Source of the DNA: Medicago truncatula
Taxonomy: Eukaryota; Streptophyta; Magnoliopsida; Fabales; Fabaceae
Direction: 5' to 3'
Assembly: GCF_003473485.1 (NCBI RefSeq)
Contig: NC_053044.1
Coordinates: 54,848,091-54,912,090, forward strand
DNA length: 64,000 nucleotides
Each line of letters begins with the position of its first letter. Position 1 is the first letter of the stretch. Both the position numbers and the translations under genes were made by a program. Below the pieces are notes generated by a model. That model made no database searches. It saw nothing but the letters and a program-made list of their open reading frames with translations, and had not been told where the DNA came from. Below are positions 1 to 10,882 of this stretch, piece by piece.

Positions 1-915
1 CCAAAACCCTCAAAAGAAAAATAAATATATATAGGAAAAACAAGGGACCAAAATAGCTAACAAAATCTATAAATAGGCATCCCATTTCTGTCCCTAGTAA
101 AATCCGCCAACAAAGAAGAAGGCAACATAGTGAACCACGTAGTATCAAGCAGGGAATCATTATTACCAATCCCCCGGATCTTCTAAAACAAAATTATTCA
201 TTTAAACGGAGGAAGAGGACCCTGAGAGCAGGTTTTGTATGAAGCCTTTTGCACGTTCTTTTTCTTCTGAGACTTTGAAACTACCTCTTTAAATGACACC
301 TCATTCACAGCAACCTTTGCTAGCCAAGTTTGCATAAAATCTAACTCTTTCTACAACACTGGGTCTACAGGAGCACCATCCGGCGCCATAATACTACTGA
401 CATTTAATGTTTTTTCCTTGACTGGGGATAAAATATGTTCTTGGTTCTCCTCCAAATCATTTCTAGCTATCTCATCAGATACATTCTCAAGTTGTATGGT
501 AAAAGTATTATTAGTAATAGCAGGGCTATGAGAAATAGGAGTTACCATAATTGTCGGTGTTACAACCAAGATGTCATCTGTGTGGTCAATAATATCGCCC
601 CCTTGGGATTGAGACGTTGCATCCATCTCCAAGGTAGCCTCCAAAGATGCGGCCTCAAGTGGTATTTGAGCTGGAATATCTGAATTTGTGGATTGGTGCT
701 GCGGATGTGGGACAATTTCTATTTCCTCCGCCAAATGTGTCGCCTCTAGTGTTTTCTGAAAGGGAATATTTGAATTCATTGATTGTTGTGGGACTGCTTC
801 CGTTTCCTCATCTAGATTTATCGGTTCTGAATCATTTTCTTTTGAGGAGCCAAAAGCTTTTGAGGAACCAACTACATCACAACACTTTATCGGTGTTTTT
901 TTTCTTCACCAATTT
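1..915 (-). pseudogene. LINE retrotransposon fragment: ORF1 C-terminal part and ORF2 start
   Basis: Read on the minus strand, a frame is open from about 915 to a TGA at 200-198, broken only by one TAG at 353-351. It encodes a low-complexity, Glu/Ser/Thr-rich protein. Past the TAG the same frame continues into a Lys-rich tail containing SKSQKKKN and ending SQGPLPPFK. The TGA overlaps an ATG (201-199) as ATGA, and the next codons, one frame shifted, read KIRGIGNND. This resembles the usual ORF1-end/ORF2-start junction of plant L1-type LINEs, where ORF2 opens with an MNN...WNIRG-type endonuclease motif; that comparison is from memory. The frame then decays, so no working endonuclease is present. 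The element continues off the left edge. The call rests on the overlap arrangement and one short motif. Confidence 0.5.
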
Positions 916-1607
916 AACTTAACTAATTACTCCTAGTTATATGAGTTGTGTCATTTAAACATTTATTTATATGATAATTTTTTAGACAACCAAAGTCTTA
1001 AAAAAAAAATGAAATATTGACACAAAAATCAAAGCAATAAAAAGAAAAAAATAAAAATATAATGTGAATATGAAAGAGAAAATTGTCATAAAAATTGTCA
1101 AAATGATTGTTCAAAGAGGAGTGTTATTTGAACAACCATTTGGTTGACAACTTTTGGGACAACCATAATTTACAAAGAAAAAGTTGGTATTTGCACGAAA
1201 ATCAAAGCAATAGAGAGATAAAGTAAAAAGTAATATGAGTATGAGAGAGAAAGTGGTCACAAAATAGATGTTCAAATATCATTTCTCTTGTTCAAATAAC
1301 ATTTCTCTAGTAATATATACACATAGTATTCTAAAAGATAAATAATTAGTTAAAGACAGAAAATAAATAATAGGGTTAAGTACTCCTAAATATACCAACA
1401 TTTGATTTCAATTTACCTAAAATATTTTGGATATGGTCGATAATAACTGGACTTGTTTGACAAACACATCATACCAAAAATTGCAACCCTAAATATCTAA
1501 CAGTATCAACGTACAACAATATTCAACTATTCATTCTCTTTCTCTACTACTCTTCTTTTTCTTCAAGTCTTCATTGGAGCTTCAACAACGTACAATAGTG
1601 TTCGATT
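916..1607. other. Intergenic AT-rich DNA, no gene seen
   Basis: I find no coding frame or RNA gene here. Two similar segments (about 1085-1190 and 1230-1310) carry related text on 'attgtcataaaa' and 'ttcaaataacatttctct', suggesting a decayed duplicated repeat. The 3' untranslated region of the chitinase-like gene to the right would fall at the right end. Confidence 0.4.
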
Positions 1608-3739
1608 TCAATCAGAACATGAAAAAAAAATTGGGGTAGAACCTGATGTGACTATAACAACACCATGCCTCACACTAGGTTTTCCCCAGGCTTGAGAAGC
1701 TGCAAAAATACAGTAAATTTTTTATGTTAGAATGAATCATTATTTGGCATACCATTAAAAATAAGTGGTAAAGGTCAAGGTTAAGTTTTACTTTTTATAT
1801 CTTTTTTTATCGGGGCATAGAATTATTTGATATGACGTGTTTTAAATAAGTTTTAAGAAAATTTTATTACAACTAGAGTCAAGAGGAGCATGATCATTTA
1901 TATTGACAAAAATAATAAAAAATAAAATAAGTGAAGGGGTAAAATTGGAATAAAAAATAGTACACTAAAATACAATATTTTTTAATATAAGATAAAAAAT
2001 AATTTATTTTCACGGTATCCAATATTGTTTCTATTGTCGTAGATCGTTCCATCCGTTGTTGTGAGTTCTTATTTTAATAACATTTAATTAAATTTTTAAT
2101 TGATAATGTAAATCAATATTATAAAAAAGTTAAGCACAAAGGAGAACATCCCTTTTATATATTGGTATAGAATAGATTTTATCAAAAAAATTTCAATATT
2201 CAATTAACCATTGTTTATAGATAAAGTCTATTTTTATAAAAGTCGTGTTTAAACCATTGCTTATATATTTACTACAATTTAGTTGTCTATCACTATAAGT
2301 GTTAGATTTTTTTTTCAATTCTTTATAAACGAAAATTGTCAATATTATAACGGAGCCTCTAGATTATCAAGGACGGCTCTGTTAGTAAAAAAAAAAAAAA
2401 AAGATAAATAAGTAAGTTCAAGTGTACAACAAAGCTCCTCCTAAGAAAAGTGCAACAAATCAGTGTTTAATTAGGAGAACGGATGATCCCCGTGAACTTA
2501 GCTCAGTTGATAGGGATATCGCATTTTATATGCAGGGGTTGGGGTTCGAACCCCGGACGAACCCCGAACACTCCTCTTCTCCACAATTAAATTGTGTGAG
2601 CTCTAGCCACTAGGCTATTTGATCAAAAATAAAATAAAATTAGGAGAACGGATGTACTAACCTGCTTGAGAAAGAGCCCAGTTGTTGTCTTGTTCAATAT
2701 GCCAAGCAAAATATCCAAACAATCCATTTTGCTTGGCATAAGCAACCTTGGCAGATATACTCTGAGTGTCATCATATCCATACCAATCTGTACCTTTGAA
2801 GCAGTAATTTTGAGCATATGTGGAGTTGTACACAATCTGTGCCCCATCATTTTTTATATCCTTGTACTTCACTGCCCCTAATCCCTGCGTAGCTTTATCA
2901 TGAATTCTATGTTTATTAGGATCTGCCAAACTCCACTTATAACCATAGAAGGGTAAACCAAGTGCAAGTTTGCTTTTTGGCACACCTAACCCTACCCATT
3001 TTGTGATACCTTCATCTGCACTAAATTGGCCAGTTGGGTTTTTCAAAGGAGCGGGTGGTTGTGTTTGAGTTGGATTTATATCTGAGATGTAAAGGTCATA
3101 GGTCATTACATTAACCCAATCCAAGTTGTTTGCAACATCTTGACCAGGGTAGTATTTTAGTGGAGTTATCTGATCAGAGCCACCCACTGCAGCAGATAAC
3201 AACAGTTCCGGCTTGTCGGAACTCCTAGACTCTGCGGCCACAGCAGCTCTCCACTCTTTGATGAGTAAACCAAAGTTGGTCATTTCAGCGTCTGAGGATG
3301 GATACTGCCAATCAAGATCAAGGCCATGGAAGTTGTTATTTCTGGCTAGTCGGATTGAAGAATCTATGAATGATTTTCGGGTACTGGCTTGGCTAGCCAT
3401 GTTGGCAAATTTTTGTGCCAAAGTAGGACCGCCACCACCACCACCAATTGATAAAAGCGTCTTCACCGAATTACTCTTTGACTGAATGGTTTCAGTGAAG
3501 GTTGAGAAACTAGCTGCGTGTGTAGAAGAAATGGTGACTTGGTTGGTATTAGAATCAAGGTCAGCAAATGCACAGAACAAGTGGGTGAAATAAGAGGGAT
3601 CAATGTCAGAAACTGCAAGGTCACTATCAGAATACCAATAGCCACCTTTAATGGCAGCGTTTGTAGAGGAAAATTGGAGTTGGAGAATCATAAGGAGAGT
3701 GGAAATCAAGAGGAACGAATGCTTTTTGGAGTAAGCCAT
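1608..3739 (-). CDS. Class V (GH18) chitinase-like protein with catalytic Glu replaced by Gln
   Basis: Two exons on the minus strand: 3739-2662 and 1699-1608, 389 aa. The start is the ATG before MAYSKKHSFLLIS, a typical secretory signal peptide (about residues 1-27); the frame is open further upstream but that part is not signal-like. Mature protein starts near AIKGGYWYSDSDL and shows GH18 landmarks: SIGGGGGG, the active-site strand FHGLDLDWQYP, the VMTYDLY strand, and FGYFAWHIEQD. GH18 enzymes need DxxDxDxE; here the final acid is Gln (codon CAG), so chitin hydrolysis should be lost or very weak while sugar binding may remain. The intron (2661-1700) starts AG|GTTAGTA and ends TTTGCAG, as in the paralogue at 25451-27590. 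The last exon is frame-shifted relative to the paralogue by a 2-nt difference, adding about 24 residues. Unspliced, the protein would stop at 2657. Legume relatives without activity act as lectins, so a binding role is possible. Confidence 0.8.
2486..2637 (+). mobile_element. tRNA-derived SINE with perfect 17-bp target duplication
   Basis: The body starts with a tRNA-like head: A box TAGCTCAGTTG near 2499 and B box GGTTCGAACCC near 2544, the two internal RNA polymerase III promoter elements. It ends in an A-rich tail. Flanking direct repeats of 17 bp (2469-2485 and 2638-2654, starting AATTAGGAGAACGG) are identical, marking target-primed insertion. It lies in the chitinase-like gene's intron, opposite to transcription, with the duplication ending about 6 bp from the 5' splice site. 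Related copies are at 28498, 37857 and 50128. Confidence 0.85.
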
Positions 3740-3868
3740 TTTTTTTGTTGGTGTGGATCGATCGATACAAATTGTTTCGGATACGTGAGGTAGGTATCTA
3801 GCACTAAAGCACATTTTGTTGACTCTTCTCTTGCTTGTTCAATAATGTTGAAAATATACAGTAAATGA
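3740..3868 (-). promoter_or_regulatory. Upstream region of the chitinase-like gene, W-box type motif
   Basis: This 130 bp aligns by eye with the region upstream of the active paralogue at 27591-27700. Both share a TTGACT core (3819-3824 here), a possible WRKY site, and the phrase acattttgttgactcttctc. The paralogue's TATATA box (27637-27643) corresponds here to a degraded TAGATA on the minus strand near 3794-3803. No other TATA candidate as good is seen, apart from an AT-rich run near 3849-3860. Confidence 0.4.
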
Positions 3869-4646
3869 GTTAGGATCCGTTGTGTTGACACCAAATCCTA
3901 ACCATCTAACTTTTTAATCTAATGGCCAACAATCAATGACATAATAACTCCTACATGAACTCTCCTCACACTCACACTCACACTCACACTCGTGTTCTAG
4001 GATTTTCTTTTCAATCGCTATTGTCCATTCTGCCGAAATCAACAGCTTTGTTCCATAGAAATTTTAAAACCTTGTGGGAATGCTAATTCATACTTTTCCA
4101 TCTTCTTTATACCAATAATCTGCAGTAACCATTATTGATTTGAAACATTTGTATCAAAAGGGGGAAAGCTAATCATATCAATAAAAAGGGGAAGTTAATC
4201 GTAGAATTACAAGGCACACACAACAAGGATAGTGGAATTTTAGAAAAACTTTTAAATTGTGCAATTGAGGATAGTTCTCTCAACATTACAAATTAAAATC
4301 AATTCTCAATTTTATGTTTAGCATGAAATTTCCTTTACAAATTAAGATCCGGATGAAAAGAAAAGAGAGAAGTAATTTTGATGGGAATGAAAGCAACAAT
4401 TTTTAACAGTACTGTGACCGAGAATGAAATCGAAAACATTAGAGCAATTGTCTTTAGAATTTGTCTCCAATAACCATATGAATGAGTGCCTTCAAGAAGA
4501 AGATGAGAGGGTAGTATATTTTTCTTTGAAGAGTTCCCACGTGAACAAGTTCGCGAATAAATGTGAGCCATTAAGATTAAAACAAAGAATGGCTAAGATT
4601 TGGTGTCAACGAATCCGTTGACACTTGATGTCAACGGATCCTAACT
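3869..4646. mobile_element. MITE-like element with short terminal inverted repeats
   Basis: The left end begins GTTAGGATCCGTTG and soon reads TGACACCAAATC. The right end is its near reverse complement (GATTTGGTGTCAACG ... CAACGGATCCTAAC). The right copy contains an extra internal repeat of the 'cgttgacac' unit. No clean target duplication was found. It sits directly upstream of the chitinase-like promoter and contains a small CTCACA tandem run at 3967-3990. No gene inside. Confidence 0.4.
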
Positions 4647-4650
4647 TATA

Positions 4651-4651
<1 letters not shown>

Positions 4652-4734
<83 letters not shown>
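4652..4734. repeat. (AT)n microsatellite, about 83 bp
   Basis: Uninterrupted alternating AT. Such long runs are unstable in length and may be collapsed or expanded in an assembly. A 98-codon frame to its right (4733-5029) is rich in Pro/Ser and matches nothing I recognise; I do not call it a gene. Confidence 0.95.
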
Positions 4735-4737
<3 letters not shown>

Positions 4738-5112
4738 GATCTTTCACTCTTTTACTCCTTTAACTCTTCTCTTCTTCATTCTAAAGCTTATGTTTCTTCT
4801 TCTCCTCGCCATCAATGATGTTTTCCGGCGACCCGAACCTTCGCCGGCGCGATGCCCCCCGTCGCCACCTTCCACCATCGCCAATTCGCAGTCGGAAACC
4901 CACAGCTCCCACATTTCTGCACACTTTCGTGATTGGAAATCTCATAAAATAAACCATTTCATATCTGATTTCAAGCTAATGTCTGTGTTTTTTATTCTCG
5001 TAAAGTGTGTTTTAAAATTTGATTTTTAAATTTCAACTATCCATTTTTGATCTAATGGTTCATAATCATTTTCACCATTCTCACATAAGATAATCATTCT
5101 CATAAGATACAT

Positions 5113-5114
<2 letters not shown>

Positions 5115-5160
<46 letters not shown>
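5115..5160. repeat. (TA)n microsatellite
   Basis: Alternating TA, about 46 bp, in non-coding DNA between two mobile elements. Confidence 0.95.
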
Positions 5161-5164
<4 letters not shown>

Positions 5165-5338
5165 TCAAGTAGCCTAATGTATTGTGAGACGAAACTTGCA
5201 TATATTATGCATTGTCCCTACCAACTGAACTGCTAACGAGAACTTATCTATCATATATCATAAAAAGTGTTAATGCTTTACAATTGTATTCAAATAATCA
5301 ATATTTTTAAACTCGTGTGTGTTAATAATTAATATATT

Positions 5339-5922
5339 GGCTAAAGTGCACTTTTCCCTCCCTAATTTTCAAAAACTTGCAATTTTGGCCCCCTAAGTAC
5401 CAAAACCACAATTTAACCCCCCTAAGATTTAGCCCCATTGCAACTTTGGTCCTTTTGATCAATTTTGACCTAGTCAACGCTGATTTGGCATGCCACATGT
5501 GTATTTTTATTTTTATTTTTTTAAAAGCCACATAATCATTTATTAAATTAAAAAAATGAAAAAAGAAAAAAAAAATCAGAATTTTAAAAAAATAATAATA
5601 GAAAAGGAAAATAAAAAAGGTATAAACGATTCTTCTTCTTTCCATAATTCCTTTTTAAAAAAAAAAATCTGATTTTTTTTTAATTTTTCAATTTCTTTTT
5701 TCATTTTTTTAATTTAATAAATGATTATGTGGCTTTAAAAAAAAAGAAAATTAAAAAATATACATGTGGCATGCCAAATCAGCGTTGACTAGGTCAAAAT
5801 TGATCAAAAGGACCAAAGTTGCAATGGAGCTAAATCTTAGGGGTGCTAAATTGTGGTTTTGGTACTTAGGGGATCTAAATTGCAAGTTTTTGAAAGTTAG
5901 GGGGGAAGAGTGCACTTTAGCC
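5339..5922. mobile_element. MULE-type MITE, long inverted repeat, 9-bp target duplication
   Basis: A 584-bp foldback element. Its ends read GGCTAAAGTGCACTTTTCCC and the reverse complement, and the inverted arms run almost to the A/T-rich centre. It is flanked by the identical 9-mer TAATATATT (5330-5338 and 5923-5931), the duplication length of Mutator-like transposons. No transposase inside, so it is non-autonomous. RNA read across it would form a long hairpin. Confidence 0.85.
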
Positions 5923-5931
5923 TAATATATT

Positions 5932-6700
5932 TTGTGAAAAAGCAATTAACTTTTTTTGTGAGTTATATTTCATTACTATCAATTTTTGCAATAATCATTC
6001 TATAATTCAAACGACCGTGCACCAAACTTTATGTTCGTTCATTCACACCATAGACTTCATTTTCAGAAGATGGAAAAAGACGTGAAAATTGACTTAATGC
6101 ATAATACATTAATAGCAAATAAGAAAATGAATATCTATAGGTAGTCAAATGTATCTAATAAAAAATAATATTTGATCGTATTTTTTAAAATGTAGTTGGT
6201 CACAAAAAACTACGGTGATCATAAACTAGATATTTTTGAGTACTTGCCTCCTCCGGTAAATAGGAGGATATAGGGCTCATAAAATAAAACAAATGGGATA
6301 TAGGATCGTCTTAAATTAGTGTTTATTTATTTATCCTTTTATAGTGTTATTATTATGAAAAATGCTGTTTGGTACGATACTTAATTCGCAGGAATCACAC
6401 GAACTAGTCAAATAACAATGATTCACACTAAACAAGCTTTTGAATACTTTTTTTTTTCTTTTCCGGGTGGTATAGTCTTTGATTACTTTAAGTCTTTAAC
6501 AATACTGAACTATATTTTGGCATATGGAAATATCAATAAATTTAGTGTTAAATATTTTTTAGTCCTGTAAAATTAAGAGTTTTCAATTTTAGTTTCTATA
6601 AAATTTTATTGATAATTTTACTCCTCCACAATATTAAAGTTTATAAGAATAGTTCCTATTTTAAAATTTTTTGACAAATCAATTACAATCATAGTTGTTT
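5932..6700. other. Intergenic AT-rich DNA, no gene seen
   Basis: No frame, RNA gene or clear repeat end was found here. Confidence 0.4.
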
Positions 6701-6701
6701 G

Positions 6702-7012
6702 GGTTAAATATGTTCTTAGTTCTTACATTTTGCGTCCCTTTGAAGAATAGTTTCTACATTTCATTAAATGTTTTTAAAATCCTCACATTTTATCTCCGTT
6801 ATCAAAATTAGTCTCTGTCGTTGGTTCTCTAAGAGAATGTTGATGTGGCACTTAATGGGTTCCAATTATTTGAGGGTTAAATATGTTTTTGGTCCCTATA
6901 TTTTGTGTGACTTTGAAGAATAGTCCTTACATTTTGCGTGAATTTAAAAATATTTATTCAAATGTAAGGACCGTTCTTCAAAGTCATGCAAAATGTAAGA
7001 ATTAAGAATTGT
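6702..7012. repeat. Remnants of GGGTTAAATATG-type MULE ends
   Basis: Two left-end copies start at about 6702 and 6884 (GGGTTAAATATGTT ... CTTACATTTTGCG). They are followed by a partial reverse-complement copy (about 6960-7010) beginning ATGTAAGGACCGTTCTTCAAAG. This looks like a rearranged or internally deleted foldback element. The same end family bounds the element at 50211-52265. Confidence 0.5.
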
Positions 7013-8200
7013 AATTGGAGTTTGGGTTTACTTTGAATATGCAGTCAAGCAAGAGACAATATAAAGATGCAACAAGCGTGAAAAATATTTTTGACGGTTT
7101 TGAATATAATTTTTTAATCAAGAATATTTTAGCACACAATTTTTTTAGAGGCTAGCACACAAGTGTTGGATTGTGCATTTAATTACGCCGTCGTGCCTTT
7201 TACGCGAAAAAACCATTCGCACCACCTAGCACTACTCTATTATTATAGACTATTAAATTATGCTCATTCATTACTTTAATTTTCAATGTATTTTTTTTTA
7301 AACATAATTTTGAATGTATTGAATACATAATTTTTATGCAAAAAATATTATTTCATCTATCATAAATTATACTAGTATGTCACTTTAAAAAAAAAAATTG
7401 TCATAACTTATAAGTCATCTTACAATATCAATAAAACATTAATGACGTCTTTCTCATCACACTCTTTACTATTTATTACTCAATCTCAATTCTTTTATTC
7501 TCTCTTTACAATGCCATAAATGAAGAATAATTTTGTAAAATTAATCATAATTTCTCATTCTCATACAAAATTAACCACATTTCTTTACTTGTATGAAATT
7601 GTCAAAAACAACTTATAATTTGAGACGGAAGGAGTTTTTAGACTATTAAGTGAGCATCTCCAAATATTATTTATATGAAACTCAATTTAAGTAACATATA
7701 CAATGATTAATCCTTAAAGGGATATAGGAAGGTCACAAGTCACAACCTTCCCAAAATTCCGAAGTTTTCATTCTTTTTTTGTGTGAACCCTCCAATTTCT
7801 ATGGGAATGGGGTCATGATAATTCAGAGTTTAACTATGAGGTAAGTAAAGGTTGGCCATAATATACATATTTTTGAAAATGTTATATTATATACTAGCAT
7901 ATACACATGCACATGTATCACAAGTATTCAACGCAATCGAGTGGCAAAATGACGCAACTGCAAAATTCCAGAATTCGATCCTTGCGATGTGTATTTTAAC
8001 CTTATACATCATGATAATATTTCAATCTTCGTCATTGATCATACACCACTATCAAGTCAGAGAGGCTCTCCTAACAGGGAGGATGTTTGGTGCTGGAATC
8101 ACAATCCGTCTGGGGTGTTCTCTATGAAGTCACTGTACTCGACTCTTGCTACGAGCAAGGACGAAACAAAAAATTAAGTATAGGGCGTATAACACTTCAT
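7013..8200. other. Intergenic AT-rich DNA, no gene seen
   Basis: No convincing gene. A 91-codon frame at 7852-8127 lacks recognisable features and is treated as chance. Around 8050-8140 the phrase 'agaggctctcctaacagggaggatgtttggtgctgga' recalls decayed LINE reverse-transcriptase tail sequence, but too little remains to assign. Confidence 0.35.
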
Positions 8201-8209
8201 TTGATTTAA

Positions 8210-8757
8210 GGCTTAATTATACTTTTGGTCCTTGCATTTTGACCAACTCATGAAATTTTTCCTACCTCTTTTAAATCAAACAAAATTGTCCCTAAAGTAT
8301 ATGTTTTTTGCAGTTTTAGTCCTATCTCCCTATTTCCAACTCCATAAACGCACAGAAATGACAGTTTTAGTCCAACCACCTATGTTCAACCATGAAATAA
8401 ACAAGGAATAAATAATGTGGGTACAAGGAATCTACTTTGTTCAGCATACAAACCAAGAAAAACCCTAATTTTTAAGACATGTTTCAGGTATGTAACATGT
8501 CTCGAAAATTAGGTTAGTGTGTTGAATAAAGTAGATTCATTGTACCCACATGTTTTATTCTTTGTTTATTTCATGGTTGAGCATAGGTGGTTGGACTAAA
8601 ACTGTCATTTATGTGCGTTTTTGGAGTTGGAAATAGGGAGATAGGACTAAAACTGCAAAAAAACATATAGTTTAAGGACGATTTTGTTCGATTTAAAAAA
8701 GATAGGACCATTTTCGTGAGTTGGTCAAAATGGTAGGATCAAAAGTGTAATTAAACC
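8210..8757. mobile_element. MULE-type MITE with perfect 9-bp target duplication
   Basis: Inverted-repeat element: left end GGCTTAATTATACTTTTGGT, right end its near reverse complement finishing AATTAAACC. Flanked by identical TTGATTTAA (8201-8209 and 8758-8766). Arms pair over roughly 200 bp. No coding capacity. Confidence 0.85.
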
Positions 8758-8782
8758 TTGATTTAATGTAAATTAAAAAAAA

Positions 8783-10234
8783 TGCTTAATTACACTTTTG
8801 GTCCTCGTGTTTTGGTCTATTCACGAAATTGGTCCTGCCCTTTTAAAACAGAACAAAATTGTCCTTCGGTTATCATTTTTGTTGCACTTTTGGTCCTTAC
8901 CCCCTGTTTGGCCTTCAAAAGCGCTTATGTGTCACATTTTTTAATGAGTTGGCAAGAAAAGTGAAGATGTGGCAAAAGACATGTGGAAAAAACAGTCTAC
9001 ATGTCATCAAATAAATAAATAAATATTTAAAATTACAATTTAACTAAATTAATTTGTTAAAAATAAATAAAACTAAATTACAATATTCTTACTTCTCTTC
9101 ATCATCCTGAACACAATCTTCTTCCTCTTCATCAGTATCTTCAACCTCATTAACCTCAACAACATTCAACAACATGCTTTTCATCATCATCTCTATCTAA
9201 TAACTTATCATTTGTTCTATTAATTTAAATTAGATCTAGCTAATGACTATAATAAAATTAACATCATAATTGTATCCATTAATTTAGGTTTACTAAAATC
9301 CTTAAAAAAAACTTATCACTAAAATAACTCTTCCTCAAACCATTTTTCTCACACAAAAACCCATATTCCTCTTTGGATTCTTACTCCTTTTTTCTCAAAC
9401 CTCCAACCTTCCATTATTCCAAATCCATCGATGTTCCTTCTCTTTCTCCAGAAACTCCCACTCACATCCCCTCCTTCCCTGGATCTAGATCCTCTCCTTC
9501 TTTATTGTCTCGTGCCATCTCTCCAGCGTTGTTTCCCCTTTGTTCAATTGAAATACAAATTTCTCAAATTTCAAGTTTTGGATGGGGTTGTAGATTCGGC
9601 TTCTGAGCAATCTCCGGTGCCGACAAAGACATTTTTTCTGCACTTGAGAAACGACAGATTCGCTAGAGTTGAATTGATTCTGTGTGTTTCTGAAAGTTGG
9701 GGTTTTGATTTGAGTTGCTGCTGCCCATTTTCGGATTTGGGTTGTTGTTGTTATATTTCACAATCAAATCAAAGAGAAGTGGAGAACAAGAGAAGAAAAT
9801 GAAATGTGTTGTTCATGAGAAGAGAAATGGGTAGGTGAAGAGCAAAGAATCTGGATGAGGAAGAAGATGGAATTGAATCTAAATTTTGTTTTTTTTCTTT
9901 AAAAATCTGGAATTTTGTTTTTATTAATGAAATGGTTTTAATTTTTTTTTTATTAAAAAAATGTTAAAATTGTTTTTTTAAATTAAAAAATGTTTAAATT
10001 GTATTTTTAAATTAAAAATTACTTTTTTAATGACATGTAAATGTCATTTTTCAGATTGGCACTGCCACATAGGTGTTTATTGGCCACATCAGCGTTTTTG
10101 GAGGATAAAAATTGGGGGTAGGACGAAAAATGCAACAAAAATGATAACTAAAGGACAATTTTGTTATGTTTTAAAAGGGCATGACCAATTTCGTGAGTAT
10201 GCCAAAACACGGGAACCAAAAGTGTAATTAAGCC
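8783..10234. mobile_element. MULE of 1.45 kb with non-repeat interior (Pack-MULE candidate)
   Basis: The ends match the neighbouring MITE family (GCTTAATTACACTTTTGGTCC and its reverse complement). The element is flanked by identical TAAAAAAAA (8774-8782 and 10235-10243); in A-rich DNA this is weaker evidence than usual. The terminal arms cover about 150 bp each. The interior (about 9080-9840) is more GC-rich and holds open frames on the plus strand at 9373-9606 and 9431-9802. These carry no domain I recognise. CTTCTTCCTCTTCATC-type pyrimidine runs and an exon-like texture suggest host gene sequence captured between MULE ends. Confidence 0.7.
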
Positions 10235-10542
10235 TAAAAAAAAATGTAATTTTAGAAAAATTTCGACATAGCTTCCATTAAAATTTTACTATTCGTACAT
10301 CAAATAAATTGCACCTCATAACAAAGTTATTATTTGATATAACAAATGTTGAATGCAGCTCCTTGCTGATTTTGCAAACAACGTCCAGTGGGCAAAGAGT
10401 ATAAACTCTTATATAGTTTTGAAATTAACAAAGTTTCAAGTGAAATAATCTCGATTTAAATGTACTTTAAGCTTTCGGAAAAAAGAAAATGAAGGTATTA
10501 CAAAATGGTACCATACACAATTCTAAATCCATTGAAAAATAA

Positions 10543-10882
10543 AAGGTCATTTAAGTTTTTTGTTTTTTCCAAAGTGGTCCTTTAAGTTTCAAAAGTCTCA
10601 AACAAGTCCTTTTAGTCTAGCATTGTAGATAGCATAGTTGGTAATTGCTTCCTTGAACTCATCTTTGATACCAAATCTGCCTCATAACACCCACTTAAAA
10701 TCAGTCATCTTTTTAGGCATGACAAATGGTGGATAATGGTCTTTGTTGCTATCATCTGATCATCATCACCATCATCCTCTAAAAAGACTTGTTTGAAACG
10801 ATTCAAAAACTAAAAGGACTTGTTTGGAACTTTTGAAACTTAAAGGACCACTTTGGGAAAAACGAAAAACTTAAAGACCTTT
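10543..10882. repeat. Inverted-repeat (foldback) element, 340 bp
   Basis: The left arm AAAGGTCATTTAAGTTTTTT is matched by the right arm AAAAACTTAAAGACCTTT. Inner parts (CAAAGTGGTCCTTTAAGTTTC / its complement) pair closely. No clear target duplication was found. Likely a non-autonomous DNA transposon. Confidence 0.6.

Noticed and set aside
2499..2560. tRNA gene (A and B boxes)
   Set aside because: Cloverleaf stems do not close, the copy has a poly(A)-type tail and a 17-bp target duplication, and related copies exist elsewhere; it is a SINE.
5339..5922. microRNA precursor
   Set aside because: The hairpin is explained by a MITE with exact target duplications; no sign of a defined miRNA duplex.
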